Shown here: positions 8,646-17,059 of the stretch, one piece after another
How positions within the stretch are numbered: position 1 is the first letter of the stretch
Layout of the letters: the number at the start of each line of letters is the position of its first letter
Origin: Planktothrix sp. PCC 11201
GTDB taxonomy: Bacteria; Cyanobacteriota; Cyanobacteriia; Cyanobacteriales; Microcoleaceae
Length of the DNA stretch: 51,130 nt
Reading direction: 5' to 3'
NCBI RefSeq assembly: GCF_900009135.1
Contig: NZ_LT797711.1
Span: 272,374-323,503, forward strand
Notes under the pieces: generated by a model
Seen by the model: only the letters and a program-made list of their open reading frames with translations
The model's database searches: none
What the model was told of the DNA's origin: nothing
Position numbers and translations under genes: made by a program

Positions 8646-9605
8646 ATGTCCTACGAAAAAGAAAAAGAAATTGCCATTGCAGCCACATTAAGCGCCTGGA
8701 AACTGTGTGAAAGAGTGCGCCAAAATATTCCGCAAGCTATGGAAAAAATTGATAAAAGCCCGGTGACGGTAGCTGATTATGGATCTCAAGCAATTATTTG
8801 TAAAGCTTTAGCAGAAGCATTCCCCAATGATCCGGTAGTCGGGGAAGAAGACGCCACGGAATTACAAACCCCAGAAATGGCGGAAAACCTAGCAAAAATC
8901 ACTGAATATGTCCAAGAAATTATTCCCGATGCTACTTCAGAACAGATTATAAACTGGATTAATCAAGGGAATGGAAAAGTTGAAAAAAGGTTTTGGACAT
9001 TAGACCCCATTGATGGGACAAAGGGCTTTTTAAGACAGGATCAATATGCGATCGCTTTGGCTTTAATTGAGGATGGAGAGGTGAAAGTTGGGGTGATGGG
9101 ATGCCCAGCCTATCCGTTGGAAAATCATCAATCTGGGGCCTTATTTGTAGCGGTTAGGGGACAGGGATCAACGATGTTAATTCCGGCAACCGGGGAAGAA
9201 ATTCCGATTCAAGTTGTCGCTGAAAATGATATGGAAAATCTGCGATTTGTCGGCAGTATTGAAGCCAGTCACGGAGATATTGATCGTCAGGATGCTGTGG
9301 CTAAAGCGGTGGGAATTGTAGCGCCAGCTATTAAGATGGATTCCCAGGCAAAATATGGGGCGGTGGCGTGTGGAAAAGCGGCTTTATATTTGCGACTTCC
9401 TTCTCCTAAAACCCCTAATTATCGGGAGAATATTTGGGATCATGCCGCCGGGGCAATTGTAGTAGAAGAAGCGGGGGGACGGGTAAGTGATATGTTGGGT
9501 AAACCTTTAGATTTTGCCTCTAATCCCAAGATGTTAGAAAATCGGGGAATTATTGTGAGTAATGGGATTATTCATGACACGGTTTTAGGAGTATTAAATC
9601 AATAA
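8646..9605 (+). CDS. 3'(2'),5'-bisphosphate nucleotidase (HAL2/CysQ-like inositol monophosphatase family)
   Basis: A 319-residue member of the inositol monophosphatase superfamily. Metal-binding motifs are VGEEDA, DPIDGTKGF and WDHAAGAIVVEEAGG, the three sites that bind Mg in this fold. The length, the TVADYGSQA segment and the DGTKGFLR signature fit the HAL2-like clade, which hydrolyses 3'-phosphoadenosine 5'-phosphate, a by-product of sulfate assimilation. The start is ATG 8646 (MSYEKEKEIA) with ggag at 8637-8640. The reading frame stays open upstream to 8601, but that stretch encodes only a ttaccca heptamer repeat. It stands alone between two non-coding stretches. Confidence 0.9.
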   Translation: MSYEKEKEIAIAATLSAWKLCERVRQNIPQAMEKIDKSPVTVADYGSQAIICKALAEAFPNDPVVGEEDATELQTPEMAENLAKITEYVQEIIPDATSEQIINWINQGNGKVEKRFWTLDPIDGTKGFLRQDQYAIALALIEDGEVKVGVMGCPAYPLENHQSGALFVAVRGQGSTMLIPATGEEIPIQVVAENDMENLRFVGSIEASHGDIDRQDAVAKAVGIVAPAIKMDSQAKYGAVACGKAALYLRLPSPKTPNYRENIWDHAAGAIVVEEAGGRVSDMLGKPLDFASNPKMLENRGIIVSNGIIHDTVLGVLNQ

Positions 9606-9915
9606 ATTCTCCTAATTATTTTAGGATTATTTTTGATTAATTCTCTGTAGGGGCAAGGAGACTTTCATTAGTGTTAACTTAAGCATCCGAAGCCCGGAAA
9701 TAAATTTCGGGCTGTATAGATGTTCCATGGCTTTAAGCCTGAAATTAATTTTAGGGCGATCGCAATATTGAATCATAAATCCGTAATTTCACTGATGCAA
9801 AATTACAACATTTGTGCATTCAACTTAATTGAAAAAACTTTACAGACTTTTCCGTAACTCATCACCTAGGTTTTGTTGAACTGAATAGAACCTTAAAAAC
9901 CTCAAAAATTGGATC
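9606..9915. other. Intergenic region with small hairpins, upstream of the adaptation genes
   Basis: No gene is visible. The stretch has a hairpin agcccggaaataaatttcgggct near 9691-9713, a HIP1 site at about 9758 and an AT-rich run with ttgaaaaaactttacag at about 9830-9848 that could carry the promoter for csx18-cas1-cas2. No promoter was identified with confidence. Confidence 0.5.
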
Positions 9916-10197
9916 ATGCACATTTATAACCGTAGGATTGTGACTCGGAATTTTGCTATTGCTATTGTCAATGGAGTAATTACACTGATTATTCTGTTGA
10001 TTGCACCGTTAGGATTAACGGCAGTTATTAGTAATACTTTTTTAGTCACCGTTGCTAGTTTTTTTACAGCGACTTTTGCCGATAGAATTGTCCAACTTCT
10101 GCAATCTTCTGCTTCTGTTCCTGAAGTTCCATTACATAGGGATATTCCCTATTCTTCTCAATTAGATCCTCGTTCCTCCCATGAAATAGAGCACTAA
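9916..10197 (+). CDS. csx18: Small membrane protein, Csx18-like CRISPR accessory
   Basis: A 93-residue protein. The N-terminus MHIYNRRIVTRNFAIAIVNG is followed by two hydrophobic segments (about residues 15-35 and 40-56: GVITLIILLIAPLGL and AVISNTFLVTVASFFTA), then a polar tail. This matches my memory of Csx18, a small transmembrane protein found beside cas1 in cyanobacterial type III loci. Its function is unknown. The stop lies three bases before the cas1 ATG, so it is almost certainly co-transcribed with cas1 and cas2. Being membrane-bound it could localise the adaptation or effector machinery or act as a downstream effector, but that is speculation. Confidence 0.75.
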   Translation: MHIYNRRIVTRNFAIAIVNGVITLIILLIAPLGLTAVISNTFLVTVASFFTATFADRIVQLLQSSASVPEVPLHRDIPYSSQLDPRSSHEIEH

Positions 10198-10200
10198 TTT

Positions 10201-11193
10201 ATGTTAACTCTCTATGTTTCTCAACAGGGATGTTATCTGACCTTAGAGGCGGAAAATCTGTTAATCAAAAAGGGGAAAGCGGTGTTAGCAGAAGCTCAAA
10301 TTCCCCTACTGGAACAGGTGTTAGTCTTTGGTCAATCTCAAATTACAACTCAAGCCATTCGAGCTTGTTTATCTCGCAATGTTCCGATAGCTTATCTATC
10401 TCGGATGGGATATTGTTATGGTCGAATTTTACCCGTTGAACGAGGATATCGTCATCTGTCTCGGTATCAACAACAACTGACTCGAATAGACCGTTTAATT
10501 ATTGCTCGTTGCCTTGTTCAAGCTAAACTAAAAAATAGTCGAGTTATTCTCCAACGCCAAGCTCGTCGTCAATCTTCTGAGGTGATTACTTTTGCAATTC
10601 AAAGTTTGAATCATCTCATGGAAAAGGTCAGAGAAGCAGAAAGTTGGGAGCGATTAATGGGGCTAGAAGGTGCAGCAGCGGCTCAATATTTTTCGGCTTT
10701 TGGGGAGTGTTTAAATCATCCTGAATTTGTGTTTACGGTGCGATCGCGTCGTCCCCCAGGAAATCCAGTGAATGCGATGTTGAGCTTTGGTTATCAACTG
10801 CTTTGGAATCATCTTTTAAGTTTAATTGAACTTCAGGGACTTGATCCCTATTTTGGTTGTTTACACCAAGGAACAGAACGCCATGCGGCTTTGGCTTCCG
10901 ATTTAATTGAGGAGTTTAGAGCACCGATTGTGGATTCTTTGGTGATGTATTTAATTAATCGTAATATGATTGATGCAAATACAGATTTTACCTACCATGA
11001 TAGCGGTTGTTTTCTGAATGATTCGGGTCGAATTAAATACTTAAAAGCTTTCCTACAACGAATGGAGGAAAAGTTAACTACCGCCGCCGGAGAAAATCAA
11101 CCCCGATGGGATACTTTGACTCAACAAGTTAAGGCTTTTAAGCAGTTTGTTTACAACCCAATTGAAGGGTACAAACCTTATGAAATTCGCTGA
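10201..11193 (+). CDS. cas1: CRISPR-associated endonuclease Cas1
   Basis: A 330-residue Cas1 of ordinary length, with the N-terminal beta domain (LYVSQQGCYLTLEAENLLI) and the all-alpha catalytic domain. Metal-binding residues are Glu156 in GLEGAAAAQYF, His222 in CLHQGTERHAAL and an acidic pair at 237-238 in DLIEEFRAPIVD. With Cas2 it forms the integrase that inserts spacers at the leader-repeat junction. No reverse transcriptase or Cas6 domain is fused to it, unlike many type III Cas1 proteins. The start ATG follows csx18 by three bases; its end overlaps the cas2 ATG by one base. Confidence 0.97.
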   Translation: MLTLYVSQQGCYLTLEAENLLIKKGKAVLAEAQIPLLEQVLVFGQSQITTQAIRACLSRNVPIAYLSRMGYCYGRILPVERGYRHLSRYQQQLTRIDRLIIARCLVQAKLKNSRVILQRQARRQSSEVITFAIQSLNHLMEKVREAESWERLMGLEGAAAAQYFSAFGECLNHPEFVFTVRSRRPPGNPVNAMLSFGYQLLWNHLLSLIELQGLDPYFGCLHQGTERHAALASDLIEEFRAPIVDSLVMYLINRNMIDANTDFTYHDSGCFLNDSGRIKYLKAFLQRMEEKLTTAAGENQPRWDTLTQQVKAFKQFVYNPIEGYKPYEIR

Positions 11194-11474
11194 TGTTATT
11201 TTACATTGTCGCTTATGATATTCCCTGTGATAAACGTCGTCGTAAAGTGGCGAATTTATTAGAAGGATATGGGAAGCGGGTTCAATATTCGGTGTTTGAG
11301 TGTGTGTTACCTCAATCGAAATATATTGAGTTACAGAAGCGCTTGAAAAAACTGGTGAATTTGACTGAAGATAATCTGCGGTTTTATCCCCTTTCTCGCC
11401 ATACCTGGGGAAGTGTGGAAACTTGGGGTCAGGGGCCAAAGATTACGGAGTATCCGAGTTCACTGATTATTTGA
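11193..11474 (+). CDS. cas2: CRISPR-associated protein Cas2
   Basis: A 93-residue ferredoxin-fold protein. The N-terminus MLFYIVAYDIPCDKRRRKVA carries the conserved beta1 aspartate (Asp9), and the C-terminal half (RQ/VQYSVFECVLP; IRFYPL-like NLRFYPLSRHTWG) is standard for Cas2. It bridges two Cas1 dimers in the spacer integration complex. The start codon overlaps the cas1 stop by one base (tgatg). The stop is 187 bp before the first CRISPR repeat, so the leader follows directly. Confidence 0.95.
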   Translation: MLFYIVAYDIPCDKRRRKVANLLEGYGKRVQYSVFECVLPQSKYIELQKRLKKLVNLTEDNLRFYPLSRHTWGSVETWGQGPKITEYPSSLII

Positions 11475-11661
11475 TGGTTTTTGCGAGGCTGCGGGTAAAA
11501 TGGCTATGATGTCGATTCTGCTATTCAGAGCCTCGCCTAACCTCTCTGTAAGGGTTCTACGGGTTTGATGGTGGGGGGAAATCTTGTTTGGGCTAACGGT
11601 TTTTCCCAGCCTCGCAAACTGCCCCTAGACAGCCGATGGTGTCTGGGTTTAAAATAGAGGG
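11475..11661 (+). promoter_or_regulatory. CRISPR leader
   Basis: This 187-bp non-coding stretch between cas2 and the first repeat is the expected leader: integration site plus promoter. It contains a perfect 12-bp inverted repeat, tttgcgaggctg (11480-11491) and cagcctcgcaaa (11607-11618), and a third related copy, agcctcgc, at about 11529-11536. No -10/-35 was assigned. Leader polarity is supported by the intact first repeats and the mutated last repeat at the far end (14522-14557). Confidence 0.8.
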
Positions 11662-14557
11662 GTCGCTTCTATTCGTAGAAGTGGAATTAATGGAAACTTC
11701 AAAATCCAAATAGGATCTTTAGCTTGAGTATCTGTATGATTTCCAAAGTCGCTTCTATTCGTAGAAGTGGAATTAATGGAAACTATTATCAAGTCTTTTA
11801 CAGTAACCAAATGCGCTCGGTTATAGTCGCTTCTATTCGTAGAAGTGGAATTAATGGAAACGTTAGATAGTCCTTCATCTTAACTCAGTACCCTTGAGTC
11901 GCTTCTATTCGTAGAAGTGGAATTAATGGAAACACTAACTGGAATGGACAGTTAATATGGTTTAGTTATACACCGTCGCTTCTATTCGTAGAAGTGGAAT
12001 TAATGGAAACATCCCTGGAGTAGGAGTCATATCATTCAACTCCTTGTCCACCAGTCGCTTCTATTCGTAGAAGTGGAATTAATGGAAACATTAATGCTCC
12101 CTGTTACTCTTCAAGGTAGTATTCAATTGTCGCTTCTATTCGTAGAAGTGGAATTAATGGAAACCATCCCCATGAGAAAAACCTAGGGTTTTTCCTAATC
12201 TGGAATTTTCCCAGTCGCTTCTATTCGTAGAAGTGGAATTAATGGAAACTTCTTCAAAATTGGGCCACCACAAACCTCCAGACCAATCAAACCAGTCGCT
12301 TCTATTCGTAGAAGTGGAATTAATGGAAACGGGTTAAGGGTTGATTAAGTTTGGACTGGCGCAAGTTAACACCAAGTCGCTTCTATTCGTAGAAGTGGAA
12401 TTAATGGAAACTAGAACGCAACACAGGAGCAGTAAATTGAGCAACCATAATATCAATCTCTTTTCTAAATATCAGAAGTCGCTTCTATTCGTAGAAGTGG
12501 AATTAATGGAAACTTTAGAGGTACTTAATACCTCTACCAACAACATTAATGTCGCTTCTATTCGTAGAAGTGGAATTAATGGAAACTTGGGGTGGGACGA
12601 TTGGTTCGTCCTGACCGTCCAGAACCCGATAGGTCGCTTCTATTCGTAGAAGTGGAATTAATGGAAACTGAGATTGTGATGAGAGATTTACTGAAGCAGT
12701 CCTTCAGTTCCTTTGTCGCTTCTATTCGTAGAAGTGGAATTAATGGAAACTTCGTTGTAATACTTATGAGGAACCACAGTAGGTTTCCGCATAGATAAGT
12801 CGCTTCTATTCGTAGAAGTGGAATTAATGGAAACTCCCTGGTGGAAGGCCTTGTACCTGAGCCAGGATGGAGTCGCTTCTATTCGTAGAAGTGGAATTAA
12901 TGGAAACAAGATTGAGCTTGCTGAGAAGAATCTTCATCATATCCCCCCATCATTTCAGCAGTCGCTTCTATTCGTAGAAGTGGAATTAATGGAAACCCAG
13001 GATGAGAATTACTCATTCCTTGTTGGACAGCTCCAACAATGTGTCGCTTCTATTCGTAGAAGTGGAATTAATGGAAACGCCTTCATGACTTTAATAGTGG
13101 TCATTCATTGGATTAGTCGCTTCTATTCGTAGAAGTGGAATTAATGGAAACAGAGTTACGGAACACCCCAAATTCACCTCCACTGCACTTGGAGTCGCTT
13201 CTATTCGTAGAAGTGGAATTAATGGAAACAGCTCATATCAAGATGCTAACAACAAAACTCAGCCTTGCTACTTGTCGCTTCTATTCGTAGAAGTGGAATT
13301 AATGGAAACTGGAAATAGATTGAACAGTGATTTGATTGATAGTAGACAGTCGCTTCTATTCGTAGAAGTGGAATTAATGGAAACTACCAGAGTTTGAAAC
13401 CTTATACATTACATCCACTAAGTCGCTTCTATTCGTAGAAGTGGAATTAATGGAAACTTGAGAAATCAAAGCAATCGATGAGGAGATTGACCAGAGGCTC
13501 CATAATGTCGCTTCTATTCGTAGAAGTGGAATTAATGGAAACTAATAATTCTAGCATAGAAATTCGAGAAGATGGGTACTTTAAGTCGCTTCTATTCGTA
13601 GAAGTGGAATTAATGGAAACATACCATTCTTGAAAGATCCCCGTAACAGATTAGTAGTACATATTTTTAGCCCTGGTCGCTTCTATTCGTAGAAGTGGAA
13701 TTAATGGAAACTTGGTGTGCTTCACTCACCCACTGAAGAAGGGTTTCAGTGGTCGCTTCTATTCGTAGAAGTGGAATTAATGGAAACACCCAGAGCATGG
13801 ACTCTGGAAGAGGGAACAACTGAAGTCGCTTCTATTCGTAGAAGTGGAATTAATGGAAACGACCATCACGGAGGGCTTTCATCTCTGCAATGGTCATCAT
13901 TCGGTCGCTTCTATTCGTAGAAGTGGAATTAATGGAAACACTTTGAGAAGTGCATAACCACGGTACACCATAGGGGTGCGTCGTCGCTTCTATTCGTAGA
14001 AGTGGAATTAATGGAAACATGAAAGTTAGTATTTCTACAAGCAGAGTTCACTTGCGGTCGCTTCTATTCGTAGAAGTGGAATTAATGGAAACCATCCTTG
14101 TCAAGTTTGGGCGACATATCATCCCCGAAGTGTCGCTTCTATTCGTAGAAGTGGAATTAATGGAAACCCTCATCATATTTATAAATCAAAACACTATTCC
14201 AATCGTCGCTTCTATTCGTAGAAGTGGAATTAATGGAAACTACAAACGCTACTAAGTAAAGGGGAATTAACTACTTGAGTTCGTCGCTTCTATTCGTAGA
14301 AGTGGAATTAATGGAAACGGAAGACCTTCTTCAACTCTATTATGCAGCTATCGAGTCGCTTCTATTCGTAGAAGTGGAATTAATGGAAACTTCCCATCCT
14401 TCTCAACACAATGGTCAAGGAATGCTTGTCGATTAGTACGTCGCTTCTATTCGTAGAAGTGGAATTAATGGAAACTTATTAAGTAGTTAATAAATATGAG
14501 AGGGGCCCTTATTACTTCCTAGTCGCTTCTATTCTTAGAAGTGGAATTAATGGAAAC
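11662..14557 (+). CRISPR. CRISPR array, 37 repeats of 36 bp and 36 spacers
   Basis: The 36-bp repeat begins gtcgcttctattcgtagaag and ends tggaattaatggaaac. I counted 37 copies (starts 11662, 11748, 11826, 11898, 11975 ... 14355, 14440, 14522). All appear identical except the last, which has g to t in the loop (attcttagaa). The internal palindrome cttcta-ttcg-tagaag folds to a 6-bp stem with a UUCG tetraloop. Spacers run from 36 to 66 bp, most 37-49; the tenth (12412-12477) is the longest. I saw no duplicate spacers by eye. The orientation is set by the leader at 11475-11661 and the degenerate last repeat. A 14-bp hairpin follows seven bases after the array. Confidence 0.98.
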
Positions 14558-14564
14558 TCACATC

Positions 14565-14601
14565 AATTAATAGTGTCAGCAATTATTTGACACTATTAAT
14601 T
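14565..14601 (+). terminator. Strong stem-loop at the distal end of the CRISPR array
   Basis: aattaatagtgtca (14565-14578) and tgacactattaatt (14588-14601) are perfect 14-bp inverted complements with a 9-base loop. It lies immediately after the last repeat. There is no clean T-run, so it may be a processing or stability element rather than an intrinsic terminator. Confidence 0.6.
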
Positions 14602-14661
14602 AGTTAAATAATTCTGAGATGTGGAATTATAGCGGTTTTCAGACGAACAGTTTCTAGGGAT

Positions 14662-14694
14662 AAAAACCCGGTTTCTCAAAGAAGCCGGGTTTTT
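14662..14694. terminator. Rho-independent-type terminator, bidirectional, between the array and the effector operon
   Basis: aaaaacccgg (14662-14671) pairs with ccgggttttt (14685-14694): a GC-rich stem flanked by A- and T-runs on both strands. It would stop transcription of the array from the left and of the convergent cas operon from the right. A second hairpin, aacaggat (14723-14730) with atcctgtt (14746-14753), lies beside it. Confidence 0.8.
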
Positions 14695-14774
14695 AGGTTT
14701 GTCTCACAAAGCCATGATCAAAAACAGGATAGGAAAAATAATCCCATCCTGTTGAATAATTGATATAAAAATCC

Positions 14775-14840
14775 GTTAAATCGATCTTAATTTTTTAACA
14801 TCACATCGCTGTTACCCGTCGTTAAAATCCAAGTTGTCAT
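14775..14840 (-). pseudogene. Start of a CARF-domain (Csx1/Csm6-like) effector gene, remnant
   Basis: A 21-codon frame reads MTTWILTTGNSDVMLKKLRSI and then stops (14775-14777). A beta strand followed by TTGNSDV is how many CARF-domain proteins of type III CRISPR loci begin, the loop being part of the cyclic-oligoadenylate pocket. The ATG (14838-14840) has a good Shine-Dalgarno, aagga, about eight bases upstream, so this looks like the true 5' end of a gene rather than a chance frame. It lies on the same strand as, and just downstream of, the cmr operon, where such effectors usually sit. No further coding similarity is visible toward 14558, which suggests deletion of the rest. The family call rests on 15 residues and on memory, so it is tentative. 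Confidence 0.5.
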
Positions 14841-14902
14841 CTTTTTTTTCCTTAATTAACAGAATTAATTTTGACCATTGATTGAGGTTGTTTATAGTAA
14901 GA

Positions 14903-15009
14903 GATCCCCCCTAACCCCCCTTATTAAGCGACAGGATTGGCAAGTTCTCCTTTTCAATGGGGATATCCGCTCTCAAAGTCCCCATTTTTAAGGGGGATTT
15001 AGGGGGATC
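14903..15009. repeat. C-rich palindromic element between cmr operon end and CARF remnant
   Basis: It opens gatcccccctaacccccctta (about 14903-14923) and closes taagggggatttagggggatc (14989-15009), imperfect inverted complements around a unique centre. It belongs to the same family as 6990-7201, 21119-21153 and 23848-23891. It ends 12 bp from the stop of the last cmr gene. Confidence 0.8.
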
Positions 15010-15021
15010 TTATTAGTCTAA

Positions 15022-16662
15022 CTAACCTCCTCCCCAAAGTTTTTCAAACTCACCAGATTGAGCTAAAAACATTAAAAAATCTTGGGTTTGTTGAGAACTA
15101 TCGGGAAAAATAGTTAACAATTCAATGTATTCATTAGGAACCCGTTTAATCTTTTTATCCTCCACAATATAACGGGGACACATCCGATGCCAAATCCGGC
15201 CAATTCTTCCCATTTTTCCCGTCAAATCCGACTGTTTAATCGTTTTTGAACCGTTATAGTTCCCATGAAACCACTCAATAGCTATTGAGTCCAATTTATT
15301 CTCAGCAATTCGGCCCCAAACCTGCACGTTTTGGGGATGCCAAGCTTCTCGCCAATTTGCTCCTTGAGGACTCAATTGTTTTCCCTGAGTTTGACTCACC
15401 CAGTTCTTAGTTTTTGAGTGAATATCATTCAAAAATTTAGTAATATCCCCCAACTCCTGCACCGGACAATAGAACTTTTGGGAAGAAGAAATAAACTCCC
15501 AATGACAACCAATCATCGGTTTATTTCCCTTTTCCAAATATTCCTCAAAAAACATCCGATGATCAATTCGTCGCCAAGATTTACCAAATCCTCCTAAGAG
15601 TAGAGAAAACTTAATTAACCGCGTCACCAAATTGCGATACGGGACTTGTTCGGGTTCACTCAAATTCCCCATCAGGAGAATATCTAATTGCCCTTTTTTC
15701 AAGTCATAAATGGGCATGGAAAAAGGGTTTTTGCTGGGAGTATAAGTAAAATCATCTAACTCTAAATCCTGAGCTTGAAATGCGATTCCCAATTTCCCTA
15801 CAATTGACCCATTAGCACCCGCAAAACCCCCCCAAAGGTGTTTAGTTAGTTCCTCAGCCGTGCTTTCATTTGTCACCCCTCCCAGTAGCCGCAAAGTGTG
15901 ACCCCGTAGAGCCGCTTTGAACATATTGGCGCGGAATTCTCCCTCTTTATTAATCAGTTGGGAAGCTAATCCTTGACCCTTCAAATTAACAGTTAATAAA
16001 GAATTTTCCGGGTGAATTTTCGGTTGACCATAACCCGCACTCACCCGCGAACCAATTCCCCGACCTAACGCCTTTTCCCAAATCTGCCAAATGGTTTCCC
16101 ATTCTTGATCTTCTAGGGGTTTTTGACAGGAAATTCCAAAAATTAATTCCGGTTTATACAGAGAAATTTGGATAAATGCAGAATGATTTCCTGAGTTTTT
16201 GACCTGCCAATTTTCCTGGGGATGGACAACATCAACTAATTGATCTTCGTCCTTCCAATCTGCATTTTTCGGATAACCCCCATGAAACCTCAGTAACCCT
16301 GGTTTGGTTTCCGTCCCCACAGTCCCGCCACAATATTTAAGCCCTTCTTGGGACGTACAGGCCCGCAGAAAGGCCCCTTTCATACTCGCCCCCGGATAGT
16401 AGGGATATCCCCGCGCCCCAATGACCGGACGAATAACGCCCTCATCCTGTCCACTATTAGTAATAAATCGCCAAGTAATCGCGTAGCTTTTGACTTGAAC
16501 TTGATCACTAAATTCAGGATTTTGAGCCCCAATTGCTTCCATCCATTCTTCCGCCCAAATATAGGCTTGTTGATCTCTTTGACTCGGTATTAAACGTTGA
16601 ATTTGACTGCGGGTTTCGATTTGGGCGCGAAACATTAAAGGCACAGAATTACTATCAACCAT
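15022..16662 (-). CDS. Double-RAMP type III-B protein, Cmr6/Cmr1-like fusion
   Basis: A 546-residue protein, about twice the length of a single RAMP. The first half (to about residue 235) has the Cmr6-like glycine loop IGARGYPYYPGASMKGAFLRAC and a second G-rich loop, GRGIGSRVSAGYGQPK. The second half begins with a new RAMP-like start (FKAALRGHTLRLLGGVTNES), then LWGGFAGANGSIVGKLGIAFQ and LGGFGKSWRRIDHRMF, resembling Cmr1. No separate cmr1 gene exists in the operon, so the fusion probably supplies both subunits that cap the filament and gate target recognition. To my knowledge this arrangement marks the III-Bv variant of cyanobacteria. The start is ATG 16662, which overlaps cmr5 by 8 bp and has ggcggg upstream. 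A longer start at 16716 would overlap cmr5 by 62 bp and is less likely. Confidence 0.75.
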   Translation of the reverse strand: MVDSNSVPLMFRAQIETRSQIQRLIPSQRDQQAYIWAEEWMEAIGAQNPEFSDQVQVKSYAITWRFITNSGQDEGVIRPVIGARGYPYYPGASMKGAFLRACTSQEGLKYCGGTVGTETKPGLLRFHGGYPKNADWKDEDQLVDVVHPQENWQVKNSGNHSAFIQISLYKPELIFGISCQKPLEDQEWETIWQIWEKALGRGIGSRVSAGYGQPKIHPENSLLTVNLKGQGLASQLINKEGEFRANMFKAALRGHTLRLLGGVTNESTAEELTKHLWGGFAGANGSIVGKLGIAFQAQDLELDDFTYTPSKNPFSMPIYDLKKGQLDILLMGNLSEPEQVPYRNLVTRLIKFSLLLGGFGKSWRRIDHRMFFEEYLEKGNKPMIGCHWEFISSSQKFYCPVQELGDITKFLNDIHSKTKNWVSQTQGKQLSPQGANWREAWHPQNVQVWGRIAENKLDSIAIEWFHGNYNGSKTIKQSDLTGKMGRIGRIWHRMCPRYIVEDKKIKRVPNEYIELLTIFPDSSQQTQDFLMFLAQSGEFEKLWGGG

Positions 16663-17059
16663 TATTCCCGCCTCCCGATGGTTTATAGCGTTGTGTCCAC
16701 CAAACCATATTTTCACAAAGTTGAGTTAAAATTGCTAAAGCAACTTTGCGTTGTTGCGGATCAAAATTCCATAATTGATCCGTCATTTGCTTAATTTGTT
16801 GACTGTTACCACTCCCGATAGAATCATTCGGAATTTTGACTCCAGCCTGCTGCATAATTTTAACTAAGGTTCCCCAGGTATCCTTCCAATAGCTGGCTTT
16901 CGCCCCATCTAAGCGAAACTGTTCACCCCAAAAACGTTCTAACCCATAAGCTACCGTCATCCGCATTTTATAGGCTTGAGCGGGGGCATCTTTTTGATCC
17001 CGATATTTTAAGACTAAATCGTGAGCATATTGGTCTAATTTGTAAGTAGTCCAAGCCAT
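16655..17059 (-). CDS. cmr5: Type III-B small subunit Cmr5
   Basis: A 134-residue, mainly alpha-helical protein with Lys/Arg-rich N-terminus MAWTTYKLDQYAHDLVLKYRDQ and the Cmr5-type stretch YKMRMTVAYGLERFWGEQF. Cmr5 small subunits line the belly of the Cmr filament along the crRNA-target duplex. The start codon overlaps the cmr4 stop by one base (taatg), and the next gene starts inside its 3' end, indicating translational coupling. The identity rests on position, size and helical character as well as the sequence pattern. Confidence 0.8.
   Translation of the reverse strand: MAWTTYKLDQYAHDLVLKYRDQKDAPAQAYKMRMTVAYGLERFWGEQFRLDGAKASYWKDTWGTLVKIMQQAGVKIPNDSIGSGNSQQIKQMTDQLWNFDPQQRKVALAILTQLCENMVWWTQRYKPSGGGNNG

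Larger units (their letters stand above)
14558..15021. other. Convergent intergenic region between CRISPR array and cmr operon
   Basis: This 464-bp region holds no intact gene. In order it contains the array-end hairpin (14565-14601), a bidirectional terminator (14662-14694), another hairpin (14723-14753), the remnant of a CARF-like gene start on the minus strand (14775-14840) and a palindromic C-rich element (14903-15009) related to the one at 6990-7201. Confidence 0.8.

Noticed and set aside
11074-11439. A 121-codon minus-strand frame opposite the end of cas1 and cas2
   Set aside because: It lies wholly opposite two confident genes and has no domain features.
12341-14255. Several short open frames inside the CRISPR array containing SLLFVEVELMET or VASIRRSGINGN
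   Set aside because: These are just translations of the 36-bp repeat and its spacers; there is no protein-coding signal.
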